Shown piece by piece: positions 1-7,574 of a stretch of DNA of 24,513 nucleotides. Position 1 is the stretch's first letter. Each line of letters starts with the position of its first letter. The notes beneath the pieces were generated by a model. It ran no database searches and was not told the origin of the DNA. It saw nothing but the letters and a program-made list of their open reading frames with translations. The stretch is taken from the NCBI GenBank assembly GCA_900545265.1, contig UQYI01000026.1, positions 1 through 24,513 on the forward strand. Direction: 5' to 3'. Source of the DNA: an uncultured Eubacteriales bacterium. GTDB taxonomy: Bacteria > Bacillota > Clostridia > Christensenellales > CAG-138. The translations under genes were made by a program, and so were the position numbers.

Positions 1-1556
1 GAGAATCCATAAAGGCCTGAGCCTGATCCGATTCCGTCAGATAGTAGCCCCAAAGGATCTGGGGGATAGACATCATATACTGTGCCTCACTCTCCTCTTT
101 TGTACACCACCAGAAAATATCCTCCCAAAGAGTTTGCATTCTCGGAGATCTTTCAATCTCCGGAGTAGCAGCAACGGACACAAACACAGTGTTGGGGGAG
201 AAATAATCAGCATACACGTTATCATTCCATTCCATGGAGCGATAAATGCCAACAATGCGGTAGCTGATCTTCAATAGCCCCGGACAAGCTTCGCAGTCAG
301 CTTTCAAGTACCACTTTTTCCCCTTTTTATTGAAGTCTATAACAGGTTCTGCCTCCACCTCCGCTCGGAGAAGTCGCAGGGGCAGCGTATCCCCTACTGA
401 AAGATTGTTTATCTCCGCCAATTCTCCGCTTATAATGCACACCGGCTCCGTATTCCCGGGAAGAATATGCCGTCCGGCAATGATCTGGGTAGCCTTGGAT
501 GTGAATGTAAGTATGTTCCTGGAATTTTCAGTGGAGATCACTGAAAGACTATTGACTGCCTCCCGGCAATTTTGTATGATGTGAAACCAACGTTCCCCCT
601 CCTCCGCTCCCAGGCCGCTGGACTGCAAAAAGGCTTCCCGACTGCTCACATCCAGCGCTTCCTTTCTGGGCAGAGGGATATATTCATCTTTGGTAAGGCC
701 ACTGGAGACGAGAAGAAAGGAACTGTGTCCCCTCAGTTCCAATGTCTTCAGGTGCATATTATACTTTTCTTCTCTCCTCTATGGGCGTGGAAAAGAAATC
801 CCGTTCCGAAATTATCCTCCCATCTGCTAAAATCCAATAGTCCTCGCCAGACGGATCACTGAAACAAACGCTAACGGTGGCATCTCCCACACCCTTTAGC
901 AGGCATCGGTCGCCCACTTCCAACCCCGTGGGATCAAACTTTTCCTCAAATTGAACGTAGACTTTCTGCTCTGTCAGTCCTTCCATAGGAGACATAAAGT
1001 CTGTTTGCGCCAATATGGAATCTATCTGAAACTCATATAAATAGGTAGGGTAATAGAAAACCTCTCTGCGATTCTCTTCTTCCCCCGCCCAGTAACTCCC
1101 TCCTTCGGTTTTCAGCAACTTTCTCAGTAGAGTACATTCCAGCACCAGTTCCATATATTGCTGATCCCAAAACATATTCCCATCGTCTCCGGTCACATCG
1201 TAATAGTCTCCAAAGGCGGATCGGATCAGTTTTCGCTGGGAACGCGAGTGTTTTATATTCGTCCCATATCCGGTATACAGTCGACGGTCATCTCTGGACA
1301 GGTACGGATTGGTGATAAACGCATCTGCCAACCGTCCATATGCTTCCTCATCAATTAAATAATCAGATTTTATATATGCCGAAAGATCTACCAATGGGAT
1401 CGTGTGAAACATGCCCGTTACGGATTCCGCCGTTTCCTTTGTGGAATAAAAAAGGCAACTTGAAATGGAAAGGAGGATGGTAGCCGCCGTCAGTAAAATG
1501 GCCATAAATAAAGGTAAGCGATTCCTTCGGAACATTTTCAACGACAAACTGAGCAT
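1..1556 (-). pseudogene. ABC transporter permease (FtsX/MacB-like), frameshifted and cut by window edge
   Basis: The first part (1556 to 759) encodes 265 residues: a basic N-terminus, one hydrophobic helix at about residues 12-36, then a long polar, presumably extracytoplasmic segment. This frame stops at 759. From 757 a second open frame, shifted by one base, continues without a stop to the window edge (about 250 residues). Its stretch with GRHILPGN, CIISGELAEIN and VGDTLPLRL resembles the MacB-type extracellular domain of FtsX-family permeases. The two parts read as one protein if one A is removed from the A4 run at 764-767, so a single-base insertion is the simplest explanation. The start at 1556 is chosen because AAAGGAGG lies just upstream; the longer frame to 1622 has no such site. 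The C-terminal membrane helices and any partner ATPase would lie left of the window. Substrate is unknown. The break could be real decay or an indel error in the assembly. Confidence 0.7.
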
Positions 1557-1631
1557 ATATCCTCCTTTACTACATCCGAATTTTATAATGCCAGCGATAA
1601 AATGTGACCACGCTAAGGACATAAGACAAAA

Positions 1632-1652
1632 TAGGGGGGAATATCCCCCCTA
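1632..1652 (-). promoter_or_regulatory. Leader hairpin with G6/C6 stem
   Basis: On the minus strand TAGGGGGGA, a 3-base loop and TCCCCCCTA form a perfect 9-bp stem followed by TTTTG. It lies between the predicted transcription start (about 1687) and the permease start (1556). It could act as an attenuator or an RNA-stabilising element; the U-run is short, so strong termination is uncertain. Confidence 0.5.
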
Positions 1653-1694
1653 CAATCATTTATTTAGTTTTTTGTAAGATCGATTTTCATTTAT

Positions 1695-1723
1695 ATAATA
1701 ACAAGCAGTCGATAATCCGTCAA
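1695..1723 (-). promoter_or_regulatory. Sigma-A-type promoter of the ABC permease
   Basis: Minus strand: -35 TTGACG (1718-1723), 17-bp spacer, -10 TATTAT (1695-1700). This is a near-consensus vegetative promoter with optimal spacing, giving a leader of roughly 130 bases before the permease start. Confidence 0.7.
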
Positions 1724-1724
1724 C

Positions 1725-1775
1725 AGTATTTTGCATAAAATACTATGATTTTCAAAAAATATTTGCAATACTATG
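1725..1775 (-). promoter_or_regulatory. Operator-like repeats upstream of the permease promoter
   Basis: A perfect inverted repeat, AGTATTTT-N4-AAAATACT (1725-1744), touches the -35 box. AATACTATG occurs twice in the same orientation (1739-1747 and 1767-1775), 28 bp apart. The layout suggests a binding site for a regulator such as a GntR-type repressor or a response regulator; no regulator gene is visible in the window. Confidence 0.5.
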
Positions 1776-1829
1776 CTAAAGAAAGCGGGGATGTACCGTA
1801 GCTCCCCCTATAAACCGGCTGCATACAAA

Positions 1830-1857
1830 AACGGAGCGGAGAAACGCTCTCCGCTCC
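1830..1857 (-). terminator. Rho-independent terminator of the DUF11 gene
   Basis: Perfect 10-bp stem on the minus strand, GGAGCGGAGA (1857-1848) and TCTCCGCTCC (1842-1833), with a 5-base loop, followed by GTTTTTG. It begins 15 bases after the stop codon of the DUF11 gene. Confidence 0.9.
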
Positions 1858-1871
1858 CGTTCCTGCTTTGC

Positions 1872-2741
1872 TTACAGCGTACCCGTAACTACCACGTTGG
1901 TAACGCCCGGGGTCACGGTAACGGCGCCGGTGGCCGCATCCTGGGCATAGGTTGCGGCCGGAACCGTCAATGCATAGGCCGAACCGCTGGCCGGCAGCGT
2001 CAGCACCCCGCCGGTATAGGTGTAATCGGCGGCAGTCAGGGCCACCCCGTTGACGCTCACCGTCAGGTTGGAGGGCGCCGGGGAGAATACGTCCGTCAGC
2101 ACCACACCCGTAGCCTCTGCATTGCCCCGGTTGGTCAGGGTGAAGGTATAGGTCACCGTGCTGCCATCGGTAAGCACCGAAGGGGACATGGTCTTGAGAA
2201 TGCTCACGTCCGCATACGTCTGCGCGGAAAGGGTATATTCCGCCGTGGAGGTATCCGTCAGTCCTGCTGCGGCGGCGGTGACGGTGTTGGTGATGCTGTC
2301 CTCCGCCCCAAGAAGAGCGGTGCCATTGGCCTGCGCCTTATACAGGATCATGGCCGTAGCCCCTGCCGCCAGAGTGGGAATGGTAAACACAAGGTTTCCT
2401 CCGCTGACAGCAGGTGTAACGGCGCCGGAAAGCACTCCGTTGATATACAGCTGAGCCGGGCCCGTATAGGTCAGGGGCCTGACAGCTGCCGTTCCGCCGG
2501 TGGGCGTATAGGCGCCCAGGTTATCTGTAAGGGTCACATTGGTCAGCGCATTGACGCTGCTGTTGGTCGCCGTCAAAATGTAAGTCACAGGCTGATCGCC
2601 CCGGTAGCCGCTGTCCAGAGCGGATTTGGTCACAGCCAATGCCTCCTGCAGGATAGCGGTAGCTATGTTGGAAGCGGCTGAAGCGGTAACGGCTCCGTAT
2701 TGATAGGTCAGCGTGGCCTGATTGGTGATTTGTGTTGCCAT
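1872..2741 (-). CDS. DUF11 repeat protein, surface- or spore-associated protein of unknown function
   Basis: 289 residues with two Ig-like DUF11 repeats, roughly residues 34-170 and 177-289. Each opens with an alternating hydrophobic strand (VTYILTATNSS; VTYTFTLTNRG) and a conserved LTD (VTLTDNL; VVLTDVF). Composition is very rich in Ala, Thr and Val with almost no charge, typical of extracellular beta-sandwich repeats. However, there is no signal peptide and no LPXTG or other anchor, so export is not explained by the sequence. The start follows GAGGTG with 5-base spacing. It stands alone, with its own terminator. A CATA-type box near 2806-2818 is weakly like a late-sporulation promoter, which with the CotF-like neighbour would fit a spore-surface role; that is inference only. 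Confidence 0.8.
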   Translation of the reverse strand: MATQITNQATLTYQYGAVTASAASNIATAILQEALAVTKSALDSGYRGDQPVTYILTATNSSVNALTNVTLTDNLGAYTPTGGTAAVRPLTYTGPAQLYINGVLSGAVTPAVSGGNLVFTIPTLAAGATAMILYKAQANGTALLGAEDSITNTVTAAAAGLTDTSTAEYTLSAQTYADVSILKTMSPSVLTDGSTVTYTFTLTNRGNAEATGVVLTDVFSPAPSNLTVSVNGVALTAADYTYTGGVLTLPASGSAYALTVPAATYAQDAATGAVTVTPGVTNVVVTGTL

Positions 2742-2849
2742 ATATGCACCTCATTTTCTGTAAATTGAAGAAAAGAAAAGCCCTTCTCCCCTATTTTCAG
2801 ACTATGCATATAAGGCGCATAGGGTCACTGTTCTGCCGAAAACCCTTTT

Positions 2850-3305
2850 TCAGCAGTATATCTGGTGTGCGGCCATATAGTCATAAAGCTGTTTGCCATG
2901 CCCCTGCTCCTCTTTCTGGATGTGATTGAGCACGTCCCGGGCGGAAGCATCCTTGAATTCAAATATAGCCGTATCATACAAAGACGAAATATATTTTTCC
3001 GATTCCAGAGCATCGGCGCACAGGTGGGCATCGGCGCCGTAATCATGGGGTTCGGCTGTTCCGCATTTATCACTCTGCCCCTGCCCGCTCTGCTGGCCGC
3101 CCCCGGCCATCATGGGGATCACACCCCCTTCCATCTGCTCCAGCGTCTGCAGATGTTCTTCCTCCTGCTGCCGGATCCGGCCAAAGAGCTGCTTGAGCTC
3201 CTGATCGCAGGCACGTCCCTCGAAATCTCCATACTTTTCTATGCTGGTGCGCTCCGAAGTCTTCAGATCCTTAAAAAGGAGTTTTTCTTTTTCCGTCCAG
3301 TTCAT
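2850..3305 (-). CDS. CotF-like spore coat protein (ferritin-like fold)
   Basis: 151 residues. The N-terminal half (MNWTEKEKLLFKDL, then EKYG and RQQEEEHLQTL) and the C-terminal half (residues 100-145, with KEEQGHGKQLYDY) have the paired-helix E-x-x-H spacing of the Coat_F/ferritin-like superfamily. They are joined by a flexible Gly/Gln/Met-rich linker at about residues 60-90. Members are usually small spore coat proteins of Clostridia and Bacilli. The start at 3305 is preferred because MNWT..KE is the usual family N-terminus; an in-frame ATG at 3317 is also possible, and both share the AAAGGAAAGG site. It is monocistronic, bounded upstream by the recO terminator. Metal binding is not certain, since only part of the ferritin ligand set is evident. 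Confidence 0.75.
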   Translation of the reverse strand: MNWTEKEKLLFKDLKTSERTSIEKYGDFEGRACDQELKQLFGRIRQQEEEHLQTLEQMEGGVIPMMAGGGQQSGQGQSDKCGTAEPHDYGADAHLCADALESEKYISSLYDTAIFEFKDASARDVLNHIQKEEQGHGKQLYDYMAAHQIYC

Positions 3306-3369
3306 GCTGTAAACCATCCTTTCCTTTTTTCTGCTTTCAGTATGCCCCGCAGAAAGACGGTTACCCATG

Positions 3370-3413
3370 CAAAACGCCGCTTTCTTTCCCGAAATTCAGG
3401 AAAAAGCGGCGTT
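3370..3413 (-). terminator. Terminator of the yqfC-recO operon
   Basis: Minus strand: AACGCCGCTTT (3413-3403) pairs with AAAGCGGCGTT (3383-3373). The right arm ends in TTTT and the extended inner stem includes TTCC/GGGAA. It lies 20 bases past the recO stop. Confidence 0.9.
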
Positions 3414-3433
3414 GATTCCGTGCTTTTGCTTTA

Positions 3434-4171
3434 TTACAGCCCTTCAAACATCTGGGCCGCCTTGCGCACCTGCGGAAAATAAAAAAGAGTATATTCCAAC
3501 AGCAGGGAAAGGACCTGCCGCCCCAGAGTTTCTTTAAGCTTCACCCGATCCATCTGCTCCTCCTCCAATAGCAGCATCCGCCGCATGGCCTCCAGCAGAA
3601 CCGGATCCACCGCTTTGGACGTAAAGGCACAGGCATGGCACAGGGCGCCTCCCTTTTCCGGATCAAAATGCAGTACCCTATCCCCCCGCATGTCTCTGCC
3701 GCATAAAGCGCAGTGAGTGATAGCGGGCCTGTAGCCTATCAGGGACAAAAACCGGATCAAAAAGCAGCTGGTCATATCTTTGGGGCTGCTTTTTCCGTAA
3801 GCCAGAAAGGAAAGCGTGTGATACAGCAGGGAAAACAACGCTTCGTTTCCCTCTCCCTCCTGCACAGCTCCCCGACACAAAGCACAGGCAAGAGAAGCGG
3901 CGGCAAAGCGCTCAACATCCTCCCGCAGGGGGTAAAAGCTTTCCAGCACCTCACACTGATCTACCGTCAGCTTTTCCCGGCTGGAAAACAACACAAATTC
4001 CCCGTATACAAAAGGCTGGGCAGCCGGCAGCAGGGGGGAAGTGGCTTTGCGGCAGGAACGTGCTTTGGCGTCCAGGCGGCCCTTTTCCGCACTGAACAAA
4101 GACAGCATCCTATCGTTGTCCCGGTAATCCGTGTACCCCGTCACTATGCACTTTGTCTTGATCTGCTCCAT
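3434..4171 (-). CDS. recO: DNA repair protein RecO
   Basis: 245 residues, the usual RecO length. An N-terminal OB-fold segment (KTKCIVTGYTDYRDNDRML, then GRLDAKARSCRK) is followed by the helical domain and a zinc-binding motif with Cys154, Cys157, Cys178 and Cys181 (CALCGRD, CHAC). In the RecFOR pathway RecO anneals single strands and helps load RecA onto SSB-coated DNA. It is the last gene of the minus-strand operon and is followed by a strong terminator. The start overlaps the end of yqzL by 62 bases; AGGCGGG six bases upstream of the ATG can serve as ribosome site. The position after era matches the Bacillus order era-yqzL-recO. Confidence 0.95.
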   Translation of the reverse strand: MEQIKTKCIVTGYTDYRDNDRMLSLFSAEKGRLDAKARSCRKATSPLLPAAQPFVYGEFVLFSSREKLTVDQCEVLESFYPLREDVERFAAASLACALCRGAVQEGEGNEALFSLLYHTLSFLAYGKSSPKDMTSCFLIRFLSLIGYRPAITHCALCGRDMRGDRVLHFDPEKGGALCHACAFTSKAVDPVLLEAMRRMLLLEEEQMDRVKLKETLGRQVLSLLLEYTLFYFPQVRKAAQMFEGL

Positions 4172-4253
4172 CCTTTGCCCGCCTGTAGGCCAGGTATTCC
4201 TCTATGCGGCCCGTCTGATAAAACCGGGCCAGCAGTTCTTTTTCGTTCTTCAT
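4110..4253 (-). CDS. yqzL: YqzL-like small protein
   Basis: 47 residues, MKNEKELLARFYQTGRIEEY followed by LAYRR. The F-x-x-TG-x-I-x-x-YL-x-Y-x core is the signature of the YqzL family, whose gene lies between era and recO in Bacillus and many Clostridia, exactly as here. Function in the family is unknown. The reading frame runs 62 bases into recO in another frame, so the last 20 or so residues are encoded by DNA shared with recO; the family-like part ends before or near the overlap. The ribosome site is weak. An in-frame TTG 18 bases upstream of the ATG, with AGAGG before it, is an alternative start. Confidence 0.7.
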   Translation of the reverse strand: MKNEKELLARFYQTGRIEEYLAYRRAKDGADQDKVHSDGVHGLPGQR

Positions 4254-4291
4254 ACAGGCAGTATGCCCCAAAAGGCACCGCCTCTTGCGCC

Positions 4292-5182
4292 TTAATTGGA
4301 CTGATACCCCAATTCGTTGAGCATCGTCTGTTTATTGCGCCAATCGTCCTTTATCTTCACCCAGAGCTGCAGATTTACCCGGCATCCCAAAAGCCACTCC
4401 ATATCCTTCCTGGCTTCGGTACCGATCTTCTTAAGCATACTGCCTCCCCGGCCGATGATGATAGCCTTGTGGCTTTCTCTTTCGCAGTAGATGGTGGCGT
4501 AGCAGTCCATAAGCCCCCCGTCTTCCCGCATCTGCATTCGGTCCATCCCCACGCCGATGCCGTGGGGCACCTCGTCTTTAAGCAGTTCCAATGCCTTCTC
4601 CCGAATCATTTCGGCACAGATCACCCGCTCCGGCTGATCTGTGACCATATCCTCCGGGAAATACTGAGGTCCTTCCGTAAGATAGCCCATAAGCTTGTTT
4701 TCCAGTTCCTGCAGGCCTGTCCCCTTCATGGCAGAAATGGTCATAACGGTATCAAAGCCTGCCGTTTCCACGGCCTCCCGGGCTTCCTCCACCATAAGCC
4801 TGGTGGCCACATCCGCCTTATTCAGCAGCACGATCACGGGGCTTTTACATTTTTTTAGCCGCTGAAGGATAGCTTGATCCCGCTGTCCCACCCCCTGCCG
4901 GGTATCGATCATATACAGCACTGCTTCCACATCGCTGAGGGCATCCTCGGCGGTCTTCTGCATGAACTCGCCCAGCTTATTCCGCGGGATGGTCATGCCC
5001 GGAGTATCCAGAAAAATCATCTGGCATCCGGGGCGGGTCACCACGCCGGTGATACGGCTGCGTGTGGTTTGGGCTCGATCGGTAACGATGGCTATTTTCT
5101 GCCCCACAAGGGCGTTGATCAGGGTAGATTTTCCTACATTGGGGCAGCCGACTATACTGAAGAATCCACTTTTATATCCCAT
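4292..5182 (-). CDS. era: GTPase Era
   Basis: 296 residues with an N-terminal GTPase domain and a C-terminal KH domain. Visible motifs are G1 GCPNVGKS (12-19), the TTR switch (39-41), G3 DTPG (59-62), G4 NKAD (121-124), G5 SAMKG (150-154) and the KH loop GRGGSM (244-249). Era binds the 3' end of 16S rRNA and checks 30S subunit maturation, acting with YbeY, which is encoded two genes upstream. The start at 5182 is set by GGAGG five bases after the last in-frame alternative and by the conserved GYKSGFFSIVG opening; the longer frame to 5233 lies inside cdd. It begins one base after the cdd stop, so translational coupling is likely. Confidence 0.97.
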   Translation of the reverse strand: MGYKSGFFSIVGCPNVGKSTLINALVGQKIAIVTDRAQTTRSRITGVVTRPGCQMIFLDTPGMTIPRNKLGEFMQKTAEDALSDVEAVLYMIDTRQGVGQRDQAILQRLKKCKSPVIVLLNKADVATRLMVEEAREAVETAGFDTVMTISAMKGTGLQELENKLMGYLTEGPQYFPEDMVTDQPERVICAEMIREKALELLKDEVPHGIGVGMDRMQMREDGGLMDCYATIYCERESHKAIIIGRGGSMLKKIGTEARKDMEWLLGCRVNLQLWVKIKDDWRNKQTMLNELGYQSN

Positions 5183-5183
5183 A

Positions 5184-5603
5184 TCACGCCTCCAGATCCT
5201 TTGGGCCGAAGCTGCGGGGCAGAACGGCTTCAAAGGGAAGCATCTCTACCCGGCTTTCGTCCCGGTTGCCGCAAAGAAGGATGAAATCCGGGCCGCAGAA
5301 CTCTGCCATAACCTGCCTGCACACGCCGCAGGGATAGGCAATGGTCTCTCCGCTGCCCAGAATGGCAATGGCACGAAATTTTCTTTCCCCCTCATACACC
5401 GCTTTAAAAAAGGCCGTGCGTTCGGCACAAATAGTAGGCGTGTAAGAGGCATTTTCCATATTGCATCCCTGATAGATCTTTCCGTCTTCCGTCAGCAGGG
5501 CGGCTCCCACCGCATAATGAGAATAGGGACTATAAGAACGGCTCCGGGCCTCCCTGGCCTTTTCCAGCAGCATATGTTTTTCTTCCGCAGTCAGTGCTTT
5601 CAT
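5184..5603 (-). CDS. cdd: Cytidine deaminase
   Basis: 139 residues, the size of the homotetrameric zinc enzyme. CAE (59-61) supplies one Cys ligand and the catalytic Glu, and PCGVCRQ (91-97) supplies the other two Cys ligands. It deaminates cytidine and deoxycytidine to uridine and deoxyuridine in pyrimidine salvage. Its ATG overlaps the TGA of ybeY (ATGA) and GGGGG lies seven bases upstream. The ybeY-cdd-era order is common in Firmicutes; the diacylglycerol kinase gene often found between ybeY and cdd is missing here. The nucleoside-type ABC transporter at 13003-16618 could feed this pathway, but the two are not linked by an operon. Confidence 0.95.
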   Translation of the reverse strand: MKALTAEEKHMLLEKAREARSRSYSPYSHYAVGAALLTEDGKIYQGCNMENASYTPTICAERTAFFKAVYEGERKFRAIAILGSGETIAYPCGVCRQVMAEFCGPDFILLCGNRDESRVEMLPFEAVLPRSFGPKDLEA

Positions 5604-6043
5604 CTTGTTTCCCCCATCTTCTCCAGGATTTCTCTTTGCTTTTGCCGCATTACTGCTTCTTCTTCCGGCTCCATGTGGTCATAGCCAAGAATATGCAGCG
5701 TCCCATGAACCGCCAGAAAGGCCAGCTCCCGTTCCAGGCTATGACCGTATTCCAAAGCCTGCTCCCGAGCCCGTTCCAGGCAGATCATGATATCTCCCAG
5801 ATATCCGTCCTCCGGGGCGCACAGGGACTCCCCTTCCCAGGCCGGGAAGGTAAGCACGTCCGTGACTCTGTCTACGTGGCGAAAGTCACGGTTCAACTCC
5901 CGTATCCGCTCCGGGTGAGAGATCAATACGGTTATATCTCCCCTGACCCCTTCCATGGAAAGAGCCGTTTCACAGGCCCTGCGTATTAACGCCGCCTGCT
6001 CCTGCTCCAGGGTAAGATCTTCATCTGCCAATACTTCTATCAT
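5600..6043 (-). CDS. ybeY: Endoribonuclease YbeY (16S rRNA maturation)
   Basis: 147 residues. The zinc motif is H113-x3-H117-x5-H123 within VHGTLHILGYDH, the hallmark of the UPF0054/YbeY family. The upstream segment HVDRVTDVLTFP is also typical. YbeY takes part in 16S rRNA 3'-end processing and ribosome quality control and works with Era. The ATG follows GGAGG at nine bases, a ribosome site that itself overlaps the end of the PgpH-like gene. It overlaps cdd by four bases. Confidence 0.96.
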   Translation of the reverse strand: MIEVLADEDLTLEQEQAALIRRACETALSMEGVRGDITVLISHPERIRELNRDFRHVDRVTDVLTFPAWEGESLCAPEDGYLGDIMICLERAREQALEYGHSLERELAFLAVHGTLHILGYDHMEPEEEAVMRQKQREILEKMGETR

Positions 6044-6047
6044 AGCT

Positions 6048-7574
6048 TTATTCCTCCGAACCGCTTTGCTGCGGCTCTGTTTCCTGCATTTTGTTTTTTA
6101 TGCGGCGCAATGCCGGCAGCCTGTCCCCCAGCATGGAAAAGCCCATACTCAAGAGCAGTGAAAGCGCTCCTCCGGCCAAGGCAAAACCCATAGCGGATGC
6201 GCAGCTTAAAAATGAGTCCCCCGCATACAAAGCCGGCCCTAGTAGGGAAAAGGCACCTGCTGCGCTTCCTGTTAAAGCCGCCGGCAGCCCTACGCTTCTC
6301 CCCGGATACAGACTCTTCAGTGCTCCGGCAGCAAGTCCTGCCGCCAGCCAGCAGGGCACGATGCGCCAGGCCTCCTGACTGAAAAGCCCTCCGTCTGCTC
6401 CCAATGGCCCGATGATCAAGGCCATGGCCGCTGCAGTCCCCAATATCACGGGCCGCCCCGTTTCATGAGATAGCAGCAGCACCCCCAGCACCATAGGCAT
6501 GAGCCGGGGCTCCAGCAGGGAAAGACCCAAAGAGACCCCCATCGTCAAAGCCCAAACACCTGCCATACGCCGGATCTCACGTGGTTTAAGCAGCAGCTTC
6601 TGCCCGCACAGCAAGAGCAGCAGTCCATAACCGCTCCAGCACAGCAGCAGGTAGATCATATACCCGGCCAGCCGCCCCAGAAAGCTCCCCGCTTCATGAA
6701 GCAGACCCAAAGCCCGCAGGTGCGCCACATCTCCCTGAGAAACGACCCTGCCCTTTTCCAGCAGCACCTGCCCTTTTTCCAACAACACAGGCGCCGTATT
6801 CCTGGCCGCCTGCTCCCGGGCTGCCTCTGTTGCGGCTTCATCCGCCACCACCGTAGGCAGCAGGCACTGGGTCAGCAGTGTTTCGGAAAGCTCCGTTTTT
6901 ACGGCGGCGGGCAGGGATGTGCTTTTCAAGGCTGTTACGGCCTGCTCCCGAACGGCAGGAATGTCCTTTTCTTCCAGCCCGGCCTCCAGCAGGGGATATA
7001 TGATCTGCTGAAAAGTCTGCCTGTATTCGCTTATATCCGCCGCCTGCCCCGGCGTTCGCTGCCCTTGGGGCACATACTGTTCCAGCAGCGCATACCCTAC
7101 CGCCGGTGAAACCAGCGCCGCAAGCCCCCGTTCCTGCAGGAAACGCTCCAGGTCCGCCTGGGAAAGCATGCTGGTCCATTCCTGGCTGTTGTAGTAATAC
7201 TGTCCGTCAAAGCGCTCTGCCTTCTGCTGCCAGAGGACGGCCATATCATTCAAAAAGTCTTCTATCTTTGTCAGGGGCGTTTCCAGTGCTGCTTTAGCCG
7301 CCTGCACCCTGGCTTCATCCATAACGTAGACGGTTTCCACCTGGCTTCTGGCCTGCTGCCGGGCGATCTCCGTAAGATAGGCGTCCTCCATGGTTCTGGG
7401 GGCGGTAACCTCTGCAGATACCGTATCTCCCACCGCCAACGTTACCCCATAAGGCCGCCAGCGAAGCAGATATGCCCCTAAAGACAGAAGCAGCAGCCCC
7501 AGCAGCAGGAGCATGTCCTTCAGCAGCCTGCGGCGCACCCGCCGGCGGAGCAGGGTATTTTTTTCAGCGCTCAA
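6048..7574 (-). CDS. PgpH/YqfF-like 7TM protein lacking the HD phosphodiesterase domain
   Basis: 508 residues. An N-terminal helix (21-37) leads to a long extracytoplasmic region (about 45-320) rich in the Ala/Gln/Glu helices of the 7TMR-HDED domain, including TVYVMDEARVQ and VLLEKGRVVSQGD. Seven hydrophobic segments follow (about 322-490). PgpH of Listeria and YqfF of Bacillus then carry a cytosolic HD domain that hydrolyses c-di-AMP. Here only a short charged tail (IKNKMQETEPQQSGSEE) remains and no HD motif is present. The stop is clean and ybeY follows at once, with no HD-like remnant. The start is read as TTG at 7574: AAGGAG lies seven bases upstream, and this start overlaps the phoH stop by 11 bases. 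ATG codons at 7652 and 7610 lack ribosome sites. It may still sense or scaffold, but enzymatic activity is not expected. Confidence 0.85.
   Translation of the reverse strand: MSAEKNTLLRRRVRRRLLKDMLLLLGLLLLSLGAYLLRWRPYGVTLAVGDTVSAEVTAPRTMEDAYLTEIARQQARSQVETVYVMDEARVQAAKAALETPLTKIEDFLNDMAVLWQQKAERFDGQYYYNSQEWTSMLSQADLERFLQERGLAALVSPAVGYALLEQYVPQGQRTPGQAADISEYRQTFQQIIYPLLEAGLEEKDIPAVREQAVTALKSTSLPAAVKTELSETLLTQCLLPTVVADEAATEAAREQAARNTAPVLLEKGQVLLEKGRVVSQGDVAHLRALGLLHEAGSFLGRLAGYMIYLLLCWSGYGLLLLLCGQKLLLKPREIRRMAGVWALTMGVSLGLSLLEPRLMPMVLGVLLLSHETGRPVILGTAAAMALIIGPLGADGGLFSQEAWRIVPCWLAAGLAAGALKSLYPGRSVGLPAALTGSAAGAFSLLGPALYAGDSFLSCASAMGFALAGGALSLLLSMGFSMLGDRLPALRRIKNKMQETEPQQSGSEE

Larger units (their letters stand above)
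1557..1871. other. Gene-free stretch between permease and DUF11 gene
   Basis: No credible coding sequence. It holds, in minus-strand order, the terminator of the DUF11 gene (1830-1857), a repeat-rich control region (1725-1775), a sigma-A-type promoter (1695-1723) and a G6/C6 leader hairpin (1632-1652) upstream of the permease. Each is listed separately. Confidence 0.7.

Noticed and set aside
757..770. Programmed ribosomal frameshift in the permease gene
   Set aside because: No slippery heptamer of the X-XXY-YYZ kind and no stimulating structure seen; the shift lies at an ordinary A4 run.
1773..2681. 302-residue plus-strand open frame rich in Gly, Arg and His
   Set aside because: Antisense to the DUF11 gene and its terminator; composition is a mirror of the Ala/Thr/Val-rich gene.
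3713..4858. 381-residue plus-strand open frame
   Set aside because: Antisense to recO, yqzL and era; shadow of their codon bias.
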